Shown here piece after piece: positions 1 to 7,208 of a DNA stretch of 11,903 nt. Origin of the DNA: an uncultured Chitinophaga sp. (lineage in GTDB: Bacteria > Bacteroidota > Bacteroidia > Chitinophagales > Chitinophagaceae); assembly GCF_937874145.1 (NCBI RefSeq), contig NZ_CALNBI010000461.1, forward strand, positions 1-11,903, read 5' to 3'. A program made the translations under genes and the position numbers. Position 1 is the first letter of the stretch. Every line of letters begins with the position of its first letter. The notes beneath the pieces are model-generated. The model searched no databases. It was not told where the DNA came from and saw nothing but the letters and a program-made list of their open reading frames with translations.

Positions 1-91
1 TTTTGACGGCGGGATCGCGGGCGCCGTTTCCCCGATACGGTATTTCCTTACCTTTACCGCGTTGCTTCAACAAACCCGGTCAACACATTGT

Positions 92-99
92 TAACTTTA
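92..99 (+). promoter_or_regulatory. Candidate -7 promoter element of the alcohol dehydrogenase gene
   Basis: TAACTTTA matches the Bacteroidota -7 consensus TAnnTTTG at all but the last base. It would place transcription start roughly 10 nt before the ATG at 116, similar to the short leader of the next gene. No TTG lies at the expected 19-20 nt spacing upstream (the nearest, at 62-64, is about 27 nt away), so the call is weak. The rest of 1-115 shows no gene I can support. One frame is open from the left edge to a TAA near 92-94 and could be the tail of an upstream gene, but the piece is too short to judge. Confidence 0.3.
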
Positions 100-115
100 T
101 TCTAACCACAAACAT

Positions 116-1159
116 ATGACGACAGTTAAAGCTTATGCCGCCCAGGACGCAACGTCGCCCGTAGCTCCCTGGCAATTCGAGCGCCGGGATCCCGGTCCGT
201 TCGACGTGGAATTCGATATCCTTTATTGCGGCGTCTGCCACAGCGACCTCCACCAGATCCGCAACGAGTGGGGCAACTCCATTTTCCCCATGGTTCCCGG
301 GCATGAGATCGTGGGCCGCGTAACGCGGGTGGGCGCTAAAGTCACCAAATTCAAAGCCGGCGACCTTGCCGCGGTGGGCTGCCTGGTAGACAGCTGCCGG
401 AAATGCTCCAATTGCAAGGACGGCAACGAGCAGTATTGCGAAAACGGTTCTTCCGGCACGTATAATTCCTACGAACAGGATCACGCCACGCCCACTTATG
501 GCGGGTATTCCAATATGATCGTGACCGATGAAGCTTTCGTGCTGAAGGTATCCGACAAGCTGCCGCTGGCCAACGTGGCGCCGCTGCTTTGCGCCGGTAT
601 CACCACGTATTCGCCGTTACGCCACTGGAAAGTGGGCAAGGGGCATAAAGTGGCGGTGATGGGGCTTGGCGGCCTCGGGCACATGGCCGTGAAGTTTGCG
701 GCGGCTTTTGGTGCGGAAGTGACCATGCTCAGTACCAGTCCGAAAAAGGAAGCCGACGCGCGGGCGCTGGGCGCGCATAAATTCGTGCTGACCACCGACA
801 AGGAACAGCTGAAACCGGTACGCAACTATTTCGATTTTATCCTGGATACCGTTTCGGCGCCGCATGATTACAACCTGGCACAGAGCCTGCTCCGTACCAA
901 CGGAGTGCAGATCTGTGTGGGCGTTCCGCCGACGCCGTTGGAGATTGCTGGTTTCAGCCTGATCGGCAACCGCCGGAGCATCGCGGGCTCCATGATCGGA
1001 GGGATCGCGGAAACGCAGGAAATGCTCGATTTCTGCGCGGAATATAATATTGTGTCGGATGTGGAAGTGATCGACATGAAATATGTGAACGAAGCTTATG
1101 AGCGCATGCTGAAAGGCGATGTGCGGTATCGTTTCGTGATTGATATGGCCACTTTGTAA
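116..1159 (+). CDS. Zinc-dependent NAD(P)-dependent alcohol dehydrogenase (CAD/YahK class)
   Basis: This 347-residue protein is a medium-chain alcohol dehydrogenase that interconverts aldehydes and alcohols in the cytoplasm. The catalytic zinc ligands are visible: Cys38 in the YCGVCHSD motif, His63-Glu64 in PGHEIVG, and Cys159 in LLCAG. The structural zinc site is Cys94, Cys97, Cys100 and Cys108. The Rossmann motif GLGGLG spans 183-188, and Ser-Thr-Ser at 206-208 occupies the place that in this class favours NADP(H). Length and motif order match the cinnamyl alcohol dehydrogenase/YahK group (about 350 residues), which mostly reduces a broad range of aldehydes. The ATG at 116 is the first start and gives the normal N-terminus. 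The gene stands alone and ends at a strong terminator. The family call is secure; the physiological substrate cannot be read from sequence. Confidence 0.95.
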   Translation: MTTVKAYAAQDATSPVAPWQFERRDPGPFDVEFDILYCGVCHSDLHQIRNEWGNSIFPMVPGHEIVGRVTRVGAKVTKFKAGDLAAVGCLVDSCRKCSNCKDGNEQYCENGSSGTYNSYEQDHATPTYGGYSNMIVTDEAFVLKVSDKLPLANVAPLLCAGITTYSPLRHWKVGKGHKVAVMGLGGLGHMAVKFAAAFGAEVTMLSTSPKKEADARALGAHKFVLTTDKEQLKPVRNYFDFILDTVSAPHDYNLAQSLLRTNGVQICVGVPPTPLEIAGFSLIGNRRSIAGSMIGGIAETQEMLDFCAEYNIVSDVEVIDMKYVNEAYERMLKGDVRYRFVIDMATL

Positions 1160-1171
1160 GGGCCGCACATC

Positions 1172-1209
1172 CAGCCCGAAACCATTCCCCTGGTTTCGGG
1201 CTGTTTTTT
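1172..1209 (+). terminator. Rho-independent terminator after the alcohol dehydrogenase
   Basis: A perfect 13-bp stem (1172-1184 with 1191-1203, CAGCCCGAAACCA against its complement) has a 6-nt loop TTCCCC and is followed at once by six T residues (1204-1209). It starts 12 nt after the dehydrogenase stop codon and separates that gene from the CoA-transferase downstream. Confidence 0.93.
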
Positions 1210-1257
1210 GTCAGTTTCCGGGATGATTCCGGCCCGTTTGAAGGGGAACGGGGATCA

Positions 1258-1288
1258 TTGCGCCGGGCGGAATCCCCCGGTATCTTTG
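1258..1288 (+). promoter_or_regulatory. Bacteroidota sigma-ABfr-type promoter of the CoA-transferase gene
   Basis: TTG at 1258-1260, a 20-nt spacer and TATCTTTG at 1281-1288 fit the Bacteroidota TTG-N19-20-TAnnTTTG promoter; the -7 box is a full match. Transcription would start near 1294, leaving a leader of about 15 nt before the ATG at 1309. The promoter lies inside the longest possible reading frame (TTG at 1258), which argues that translation starts at 1309 and not earlier. Confidence 0.75.
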
Positions 1289-1308
1289 TTCAAAACCTCG
1301 AATTTTTC

Positions 1309-2595
1309 ATGGAAGTAAAATACATCGACGCCGCTACAGCCGTAGCGCAGATCCAATCCGGACAACGCGTATTCGTTCATGGCAGCGCCGCCACTCCCGA
1401 ACTCCTCGTGAAAGCCCTGCAGGCGCGGCAGGCTGAAGTCAAAGGCGTAGAGCTGGTGAGCATTACCACGCTCGGCAACGTAAATTTCGACGCCCCCGAA
1501 TGCCGGGAAAGCTTCTTCTTCAATTCCCTGTTCGTGTCTGCCGCCACGCGCGCGGTGGTCAACAGCGAATCCGGCGATTACGTACCCATCTTCCTCAGCG
1601 AAATCCCCCAACTTTTCTACCGCAACATCCTCCCGCTGGATGCGGCATTCATACAGGTTTCCCCACCGGATGCGCATGGTTATGTGAGCCTCGGAACGTC
1701 CGTCGACATCGCGAGGGCTGCAGTGGATACCGCCCGGTACGTGGTGGCCCAGGTGAACCCCAATATGCCCCGCACGCATGGAGACGGGTTCATCCACATC
1801 AGCAGGATCCATGCGATGGTGTGGCACGACGCGCCGCTGCCCCTGGTGGACTATTCCGCCGGCGTTACGCCCGCCGTGGAAAGCATCGGGAAGCACGTTG
1901 CCGCGCTGATCGAAGACGGCGCCTGCCTGCAATTGGGCATCGGCACCATCCCCGACATGGTATTGCGCAACCTCACCGGGCATAAAGACCTCGGGTTGCA
2001 TACCGAAATGATGTCGGACGGGGTGATTCCGCTCATCGAAAGCGGCGTCATCAACAACTCCCGCAAAAAACTCAATACCGGCAAAACCGTTACTTCTTTC
2101 ATGACCGGCACGGAGAAGCTGTACAAGTTCGTGCACGACAACCCTTCCATCCGCGTGATGGACATCGGGTATGTGAACGATACTTCCGTGATCCGCAAGA
2201 ACCCCAAAGTGGCGGCTGTCAACAGCGCCATCGAGATCGACATTACCGGGCAGGTGTGCGCTGATTCCATCGGCACCTACCAGTATTCGGGCATCGGCGG
2301 GCAGATGGACTTCATCCGCGGCGCTTCGCTGTCGGAAGGCGGCAAGCCGATCATCGCATTGCCATCCGTCACCAATAAAGGCATTTCGCGCATTACGCCG
2401 TTCCTGAAAGAAGGGGCGGGCGTGGTGACGACGCGGGGGCACATCCATTGGGTGGTAACGGAATTCGGATCGGTGGATCTTTTCGGGAAGAACCTGAAGC
2501 AGCGCGCCAAAGCCCTCACCGGCATCGCCCACCCGGATCACCGGGAAGCGCTGGAGAAAGTGTATTTCGAAAGGTTTCTGAAAGGAAGGGGTTAA
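1309..2595 (+). CDS. Acetyl-CoA hydrolase / 4-hydroxybutyrate CoA-transferase family protein
   Basis: This 428-residue protein belongs to the class I CoA-transferase family that includes acetyl-CoA hydrolase, succinate/acetate CoA-transferases and 4-hydroxybutyrate CoA-transferase. These enzymes move CoA between short-chain carboxylic acids through a glutamyl-CoA thioester. Glu233 in HTEMMSDG lies where the catalytic glutamate of the clostridial 4-hydroxybutyrate enzyme (Glu238, from memory) is expected. The C-terminal domain carries NSAIEIDITGQVCADSIG (305-322) and the glycine-rich GIGGQMDF (328-335) that contacts CoA. Start 1309 is chosen because the in-frame extension to TTG 1258 overlaps the promoter and adds an atypical N-terminus. 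The gene has its own promoter, so a pathway link with the upstream dehydrogenase is not supported by transcription. Its stop interlocks with that of the convergent hydrolase. Exact acyl donor and acceptor are unknown. Confidence 0.9.
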   Translation: MEVKYIDAATAVAQIQSGQRVFVHGSAATPELLVKALQARQAEVKGVELVSITTLGNVNFDAPECRESFFFNSLFVSAATRAVVNSESGDYVPIFLSEIPQLFYRNILPLDAAFIQVSPPDAHGYVSLGTSVDIARAAVDTARYVVAQVNPNMPRTHGDGFIHISRIHAMVWHDAPLPLVDYSAGVTPAVESIGKHVAALIEDGACLQLGIGTIPDMVLRNLTGHKDLGLHTEMMSDGVIPLIESGVINNSRKKLNTGKTVTSFMTGTEKLYKFVHDNPSIRVMDIGYVNDTSVIRKNPKVAAVNSAIEIDITGQVCADSIGTYQYSGIGGQMDFIRGASLSEGGKPIIALPSVTNKGISRITPFLKEGAGVVTTRGHIHWVVTEFGSVDLFGKNLKQRAKALTGIAHPDHREALEKVYFERFLKGRG

Positions 2596-3428
2596 TCCGG
2601 CGGGTGGAGCCGCACGCCGCTCAGCCAGCCCGCCATAAACTGGAAGATTTCCAGGCGCTGGGGCTCGTTGTGCATTTCATGATAAAGGCCATCCCATTCT
2701 TTATACGTTATTAATTGCTGCGGCGCCAGCTGCGCAAACTGACGGGAGCCGTCGACGCTCGTGAATGCATCTGCATTGCCGTGCATGAGGAGCGACGGGA
2801 TTTGTAACCTGTCCGCATGCCGGAGGCACCAGATCCCGTTGCTCACTAAAATATGCATGAGCCGCAAACTCGCGTAGGGGTGGCGAAGCGGGTCCTGTTC
2901 AAATTTCTCCACTTCTTTTTGATCATGTGAAATCTTGTTGATATCCAGCGGTGCTTTGACGCGCAGATGGGGCAGGAGTGAAGCCCCCGCGCGCAGGATA
3001 CCCCGCAGTACCCTATTGGGATTTTGCGGCAGGAGCAATGCCGGCGCGGAGATCACAGCCGCCTGCGCGTCAGGCTGGCGGTGCAGCAGCAGCCCCGTGA
3101 GCAATCCCCCGCCCATGGAATGCCCGTAGAGGATCATGGGCGCAGGGTGGCGGTCCCACGTGGCCTGGAGGAACGCTTCGAGGTAATCGAAGATGGCTTC
3201 CAGCGGCAGGGCATCACCACGCTTGCCGTCACTTTTGCCGTGACCGAAATGATCGATCCCCGTCACGAGGTAGCCTTCTTTATTGAAAAAGTCCGCCATC
3301 GGCGCATACCGTTCCAGGTGCTCGCCGATGCCATGGATCACCACCATCACGCGGTGGTAATGCTCCGGTTGCCAGGTGATGCCGTGGAAGTTGCGGCCTT
3401 TGTACGACCAGGTGAAATCATGTTTCAT
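2592..3428 (-). CDS. Alpha/beta hydrolase, monoacylglycerol-lipase-like (serine aminopeptidase S33/Hydrolase_4 type)
   Basis: This 278-residue hydrolase has a visible catalytic triad: Ser104 in the nucleophile elbow YGHSMGGG, Asp220 in MHGNAD, and His250 in GLYHEMHNE. The oxyanion-hole segment HGIGEH is at 32-37, and IDHFGHGKSDGKRG (58-71) is the typical segment of monoglyceride lipases and lysophospholipases. The GxYHExxNE ending favours a monoacylglycerol lipase or lysophospholipase that cleaves single-chain lipid esters. No signal peptide or membrane segment is seen, so it is probably cytoplasmic. The ATG at 3428 is the first start after a short intergenic region shared with the divergent B12 promoter. 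Its stop codon overlaps the CoA-transferase stop by 4 bp, tail to tail. Substrate specificity is inferred from motifs only. Confidence 0.88.
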   Translation of the reverse strand: MKHDFTWSYKGRNFHGITWQPEHYHRVMVVIHGIGEHLERYAPMADFFNKEGYLVTGIDHFGHGKSDGKRGDALPLEAIFDYLEAFLQATWDRHPAPMILYGHSMGGGLLTGLLLHRQPDAQAAVISAPALLLPQNPNRVLRGILRAGASLLPHLRVKAPLDINKISHDQKEVEKFEQDPLRHPYASLRLMHILVSNGIWCLRHADRLQIPSLLMHGNADAFTSVDGSRQFAQLAPQQLITYKEWDGLYHEMHNEPQRLEIFQFMAGWLSGVRLHPPD

Positions 3429-3484
3429 GCTTCAATATAACCCCCGTTATTCAAATTTGTTGGAGTAACCGTTGACGGGAATCA

Positions 3485-3516
3485 TTTGTTTAATTCCAAC
3501 CATAACCGTAGGTTTG
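3485..3516 (+). promoter_or_regulatory. Promoter of the cobalamin-uptake operon
   Basis: TTTG at 3485-3488, exactly 20 nt of spacer, and TAGGTTTG at 3509-3516 form a near-perfect Bacteroidota promoter. Predicted transcription start is about 3521-3525, right at the 5' end of the cobalamin aptamer, so nearly the whole leader RNA is riboswitch. The gene on the other side (hydrolase, minus strand) begins only about 57 bp away, making this a compact divergent intergenic region. Confidence 0.82.
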
Positions 3517-3520
3517 CACC

Positions 3521-3735
3521 GCATTTGGTTGCAGACCCCTTTCCGGGGGCGCGCATTAAAAGGGAATCCGGTGCAAAACCGGAGCTATCCCCGTAGCTGT
3601 AATCCTGCATTCGTATTTACCGGCATCACTGCATGCCACTTTCCAAAAGAAGGGAAGGCAAGCCGGTAAAGCAGGAGAGCCAGAAGACCTGCCTCATGTT
3701 TTTACCATTCAACGCTTTCGGGTGAAAAGCCAGGG
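3521..3735 (+). ncRNA. Cobalamin (vitamin B12) riboswitch
   Basis: The conserved aptamer blocks appear in order: AAAAGGGAA (3558-3566); hairpin TCCGG/CCGGA with loop TGCAAAA (3567-3583); hairpin GCTA/TAGC with loop TCCCCG (3584-3597) followed by TGTAA; the B12-box pieces CACTG (3627-3631) and GGGAAGGC (3652-3659); and AGCCAGAAGACCTGCC (3678-3693). A long closing stem pairs CCTGC (3604-3608) and TTTACCGGC (3616-3624) with GCCGGTAAA-GCAGG (3662-3675). A 3' hairpin GCTTT/AAAGC (3714-3718 with 3726-3730) exposes CGGG (3719-3722), which can kiss CCCG (3590-3593) in the first-domain loop, as L13 does with L5 in this family. The extended peripheral stem suggests the adenosylcobalamin type; that is inference. 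It controls the B12 uptake genes downstream. No T-tract terminator follows, so control is probably translational. Confidence 0.96.
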
Positions 3736-3877
3736 ATGTAAAGCCTTACAGGGCATTATATTCTCATTTTAAGAACCCTTTGTGCGCGTAGGGATCGTCG
3801 TGCGCATGAACAGGCAACGTATTGCCTGCACAGCACACGCTTCCCGGATGGTTGTTTCGGAAAAAATAAAACCAAAT
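3736..3877 (+). promoter_or_regulatory. Long leader between riboswitch and first start codon (putative expression platform)
   Basis: About 140 nt separate the aptamer from the ATG at 3878. The stretch holds a small hairpin TGTAA/TTACA (3737-3741 with 3746-3750) and a clear 7-bp hairpin CAGGCAA/TTGCCTG with tetraloop CGTA (3811-3828). The 3' end (about 3860-3877) is A-rich, as is usual in front of Bacteroidota start codons. Neither hairpin is followed by a run of T, so no intrinsic terminator is evident. An in-frame ATG occurs at 3806. How ligand binding is passed to the start codon is not visible. Confidence 0.45.
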
Positions 3878-5194
3878 ATGAAACAACATGTACGCATTAC
3901 GCTGGCGCTGGCCGTTATGGCCTTCGCAGCCGCCTGTAACAAAAAAGACGATGCAAAGCCCTCCGGCCCGAAGATCCACATCGCCAAACCGGAGCAGACC
4001 ATCGCCGTGGGGCAGTCTGTAGAACTGAAACCGGAGTTCACGCAGGACGCGGGAATATCCTTCCGGTGGACCGTCAACAACGAACCCGCAGGCACCAGTG
4101 CTTCCTTTACCTTCAAACCGCAAACGCAGGGCGATTACAAGATCACTTTCGTGGCCAGCACTACGCATGGTAAGGATTCCGCCAATTACCGCATTACCGT
4201 CCTCGGCCAATACGCCAACGGCATCCTGCTCCTCAACGAAGGCTGGATGGGCACCGAAACCGGCAGCGTATTCTGCTACCAATATGGTGCAGACACGCTC
4301 GTGCCCTGGGTCTACAAAGCCGTCAATCCCGGCAAAACCCTCGGCGGCCTGGCCAACACGCTCCAATACGGCTCCATTCACAACGGCAAACTTTACCTCG
4401 TCGTGAAAGCCGGCGGCCCCCTTGTGGTCACCGATGCAACCCCTCTCGTGGAAACCGGCCGTGTCAACAATATCGCTTCCGGCAAAGGCATGACCTTCCT
4501 CGGCCTCGACGCCACCCGCGGCCTCATCGGCGCCACCGACGGCATCTATCCCATTAACCTCAGCACCCTCGCCATCGGCGCTAAAATCACCGGCGTATCC
4601 GGCGCTACCGGCAATATGGTCAAATCCGGCAACTACGTGTTCGCGCACAACAGCACCGACGGCATGGCGGTCCTCAACGCCCCCACCTACGCCGTTGTGG
4701 AAAAGCCCTTCAAAGCCACCATCGGGTTCGTTACCGGCAAGAACGGAAGGATCTACGGCGCAAAGGATTCCCTGCTGATGTCCGTACACCCCACCACGCT
4801 GGTGAAAGATTCCGTGAAAATGCCCTTCCGTGCCGTATCGCCGTTCGGTGCCTGGAGAAGCGTGCAGATGACGGCTTCCACGCTCAACGACCACATCTTC
4901 ATCATCCAGCCCGGTTCCGGATGGAGCTATGGCAAAAAGCTGTACCGGTATGTTGCCGGCAACGCCGCATCCATCAATGAACCTTTCATTACCCTGCCCG
5001 ACGACCAGTGGTTCTACGGTTCCGGCGTAAACTACGATCCGCGTACCGACGAGCTGGTAGTTACCACCATCAACGGCGCCATGACCGGCCGCATCAACAA
5101 AGTGGCGTTCTATAACGCGCAAACCGGCGCCCTCAGGAAAACAATCACATACGAAGGCTGGTACTTCCCGGCCATGACCGTACTGCAACCATAA
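3878..5194 (+). CDS. Surface lipoprotein with PKD-like domain and DUF5074/BtuG-like beta-propeller
   Basis: This 438-residue protein is probably anchored on the outer face of the outer membrane and helps capture B12 or a related corrinoid. A lipoprotein signal peptide ends at Cys20 (AFAAAC, then NKKDD). Residues about 32-109 form a PKD/Ig-like beta-sandwich (SFRWTVNN, then YRITVLG). Residues about 113-438 form a repeat-rich propeller starting LLLNEGWMG, which echoes the LLNEGNMG start of the BtuG-like protein at 7209. It lacks the BtuG-like segments seen there (NCRYLAF, YVSSYAGPV, GYQPEEM), so it is a diverged member and its ligand may differ. It is the first gene behind the riboswitch, and its stop is 2 nt from the receptor start. 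Start 3878 is chosen because it yields the signal peptide; upstream in-frame starts bury it. Confidence 0.85.
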   Translation: MKQHVRITLALAVMAFAAACNKKDDAKPSGPKIHIAKPEQTIAVGQSVELKPEFTQDAGISFRWTVNNEPAGTSASFTFKPQTQGDYKITFVASTTHGKDSANYRITVLGQYANGILLLNEGWMGTETGSVFCYQYGADTLVPWVYKAVNPGKTLGGLANTLQYGSIHNGKLYLVVKAGGPLVVTDATPLVETGRVNNIASGKGMTFLGLDATRGLIGATDGIYPINLSTLAIGAKITGVSGATGNMVKSGNYVFAHNSTDGMAVLNAPTYAVVEKPFKATIGFVTGKNGRIYGAKDSLLMSVHPTTLVKDSVKMPFRAVSPFGAWRSVQMTASTLNDHIFIIQPGSGWSYGKKLYRYVAGNAASINEPFITLPDDQWFYGSGVNYDPRTDELVVTTINGAMTGRINKVAFYNAQTGALRKTITYEGWYFPAMTVLQP

Positions 5195-5196
5195 CC

Positions 5197-7191
5197 ATGA
5201 AATCCCTCTGGAAAATCCGCTGCACCGGGGCCTGCCTGCTACTTGCAGGCAGCGCCGCCGCGCAGGAAATCCCCGATTCCAACCGGGTGCGCGACCTGCG
5301 GGAAGTGCGCATATTCGCGCCCAGGCCCGTCCGCGAAATATCACCGGGACAAACGTTACAGGGCGCGCAGCTGCAAAGGCTCGGCGCCCAGTCGGTGGCC
5401 GACGCCATCCGGTATTTCTCCGGGCTGCAGATCAAGGATTACGGCGGAGTCGGCGGGTTGAAGACGGTGGACGTCCGCGGGATGGGCACCAACCACACCG
5501 CCGTGTTCTACGACGGGATCCAGCTGGGCAACGCGCAAAACGGGCAAATCGATCTCGGGAAATTCTCGATGGACAATATGCAGGCTGTTTCCCTCTACAA
5601 CGGGCAGAAGAGCAATACTTTCCAGCCCGCGAAAGATTACAGCGCTTCCGCCGCCATCTATCTCACACCGCTACGGCCGGAGTTCAGGGACGGGAAGAAT
5701 TATTTGTTGAAAGGTATCGTCAAAACCGGTTCCTTCAGCCTGCTCAATCCCGCCGTCCTCTATCATCAGAAACTCGGCAAACGCACCGCGCTGTCGCTGA
5801 ACACGGAATATGTGTATGCCGGCGGGCAATACAAATTCCGCTACCGGAAAGTCAACGGTTACGACACCACCGCCATGCGCAAGAACGGCGACGTGAACGC
5901 CTTCCGCGCCGAAGCTTCCCTGCATGGCAGCATGCCCTCGGGTGACTGGAGCACGCGCGTGTACTTCTATGACTCCGAGCGCGGGCTGCCAGGGTTCGTC
6001 GTCAACGGGGTATTCGGGCACACCGACCGGCAGTGGGACCGCAACTTCTTCTGGCAGGGCCAGTTCCGGAAAGATATCGCCAAACGGTACAGCGTGCTCG
6101 TCAACGCCAAGTACGCGAACGATTACACGAGATACGTAGCATCGGATCCCACTTGGCTGCTGATCGACAATACCTACCGGCAACAGGAAGCCTATGTTTC
6201 GGTTGCGCAGCAATACACCATCAAACCCTGGTGGACGGCGGGCTTGTCGGCCGACTATCAATATAACCTGCTCAACGCCTCGCTGAAGAATTTCTCTTAT
6301 CCCCGGCGGCATACGGTGCTGGGGGCGCTCAGCAGTTCGGTGACCTTGCCGCGCTTCAATGCGCAGGCCGCCCTGCTGGCGACGCTAATGAACGAAAGCG
6401 TGCGGCTCAACAGCGCCTCCGGGCCAAAAAGAGAACTGACGCCTTCGCTGGTACTGTCGTGGCAACCGGTTAAAAATGAAGATTTCAGGCTAAGGGGGTT
6501 CTACAAGAACATCTTCCGCATGCCCACCTTCAACGACCTGTACTACACCGAAATCGGCAACTCGCGGCTGGACCCGGAATACACCATTCAATACGACGCC
6601 GGTTTCACCTGGAACAGGCCGCGGCCCGGCAAAGTCCTGGAGAATATTTTCCTCGAAGCGGACGCCTACTATAACGAAGTTACCGGCAAGATCGTGGCCA
6701 TGCCTACCGTCAGCCAGTTCCGGTGGACCATGGTGAACCTCGGGTTCGTTAAGATCCACGGGCTCGACGTCCGCGCAGGGGCCACCGCGCTGATCTGCAA
6801 CCAGGTTAGGATCGCTGCGCGGATGAGTTACACTTTCCAGCAGGCCAGGGATTGGACCGACCCGCAAGACAGCTTCTACGGCGATCAGATCGTATACCTC
6901 CCCCGGCATGCCGGTTCGCTCATCGCCAGCTTGGATTATGGCGACTGGGGGCTGAATTACAGCCAGCTTTACACCGGCGAACGGTACAATGCCAAAAGGA
7001 ACATCCCCGAGAATTACATGCAACCCTGGTACACCAGCGATCTGTCGCTGCGGAGGGTTGTGCGGGTAAAGAAAACGGAATTGACCCTTACGGCGCAGGT
7101 CAACAATCTTTTCAACCAGTTCTACGATGTGGTGATCAGCTACCCGATGCCGGGAAGAAATTACAAAGCCGTGCTGGCCGTGCAACTATAA
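5197..7191 (+). CDS. btuB: TonB-dependent outer-membrane receptor, BtuB-like cobalamin importer
   Basis: This 664-residue outer-membrane receptor has a signal peptide ending near Ala22 (GSAAA, then QE). A likely TonB box DLREVRIFA spans 33-41. A plug domain follows at about 45-165 with the typical VDVRGMGTNHTAVFYDGIQL (91-110). The remainder is a beta-barrel with alternating aromatic strands; NVF/FNQFYD near the end is typical of the family. There is no N-terminal carboxypeptidase-like domain of the SusC kind, so it is of the short BtuB/siderophore-receptor class. Position behind a cobalamin riboswitch and between two BtuG-type lipoproteins makes B12 the likely substrate. The start is 2 nt after the previous stop, which suggests translational coupling. 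The protein ends in Leu (AVLAVQL) where outer-membrane barrels usually end in an aromatic residue. Confidence 0.9.
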   Translation: MKSLWKIRCTGACLLLAGSAAAQEIPDSNRVRDLREVRIFAPRPVREISPGQTLQGAQLQRLGAQSVADAIRYFSGLQIKDYGGVGGLKTVDVRGMGTNHTAVFYDGIQLGNAQNGQIDLGKFSMDNMQAVSLYNGQKSNTFQPAKDYSASAAIYLTPLRPEFRDGKNYLLKGIVKTGSFSLLNPAVLYHQKLGKRTALSLNTEYVYAGGQYKFRYRKVNGYDTTAMRKNGDVNAFRAEASLHGSMPSGDWSTRVYFYDSERGLPGFVVNGVFGHTDRQWDRNFFWQGQFRKDIAKRYSVLVNAKYANDYTRYVASDPTWLLIDNTYRQQEAYVSVAQQYTIKPWWTAGLSADYQYNLLNASLKNFSYPRRHTVLGALSSSVTLPRFNAQAALLATLMNESVRLNSASGPKRELTPSLVLSWQPVKNEDFRLRGFYKNIFRMPTFNDLYYTEIGNSRLDPEYTIQYDAGFTWNRPRPGKVLENIFLEADAYYNEVTGKIVAMPTVSQFRWTMVNLGFVKIHGLDVRAGATALICNQVRIAARMSYTFQQARDWTDPQDSFYGDQIVYLPRHAGSLIASLDYGDWGLNYSQLYTGERYNAKRNIPENYMQPWYTSDLSLRRVVRVKKTELTLTAQVNNLFNQFYDVVISYPMPGRNYKAVLAVQL

Positions 7192-7208
7192 TTCAAAACA
7201 TCAAAACC

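Noticed and set aside
617..1168. 183-codon minus-strand frame opposite the alcohol dehydrogenase gene
   Set aside because: Arg/His-rich translation without domain character, fully inside a well-supported dehydrogenase gene and overlapping its terminator side.
1258..1308. N-terminal extension of the CoA-transferase from a TTG start
   Set aside because: The stretch contains the -33 and -7 promoter boxes, so it would mostly not be transcribed. ATG 1309 gives the usual family N-terminus.
1255..2541. 428-codon open frame on the minus strand opposite the CoA-transferase gene
   Set aside because: No recognisable motif, His/Gly/Val-rich composition, and complete overlap with a gene of a well-known enzyme family that has its own promoter.
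2599..2634. GGCGGG...CCCGCC inverted repeat near the CoA-transferase/hydrolase junction
   Set aside because: It lies inside the hydrolase coding region, has mismatches in the inner stem and no T-run on either strand, so it is not supported as a terminator.
3472..3669. 65-codon open frame across the start of the riboswitch
   Set aside because: It overlaps the promoter and conserved aptamer blocks, so the conservation there is explained by RNA structure and not by coding.
3782..3877. Upstream in-frame start for the first B12 lipoprotein
   Set aside because: It would put about 32 hydrophilic residues before the lipoprotein signal peptide; ATG 3878 after an A-rich stretch gives a normal signal.
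3764..5344. 526-codon open frame on the minus strand covering the first B12 lipoprotein gene
   Set aside because: Its translation is rich in Gly, His, Val and Ala without domains or a signal. It covers the riboswitch-driven lipoprotein gene, whose signal peptide, domains and spacing are convincing. Long antisense frames are common in GC-rich coding DNA.
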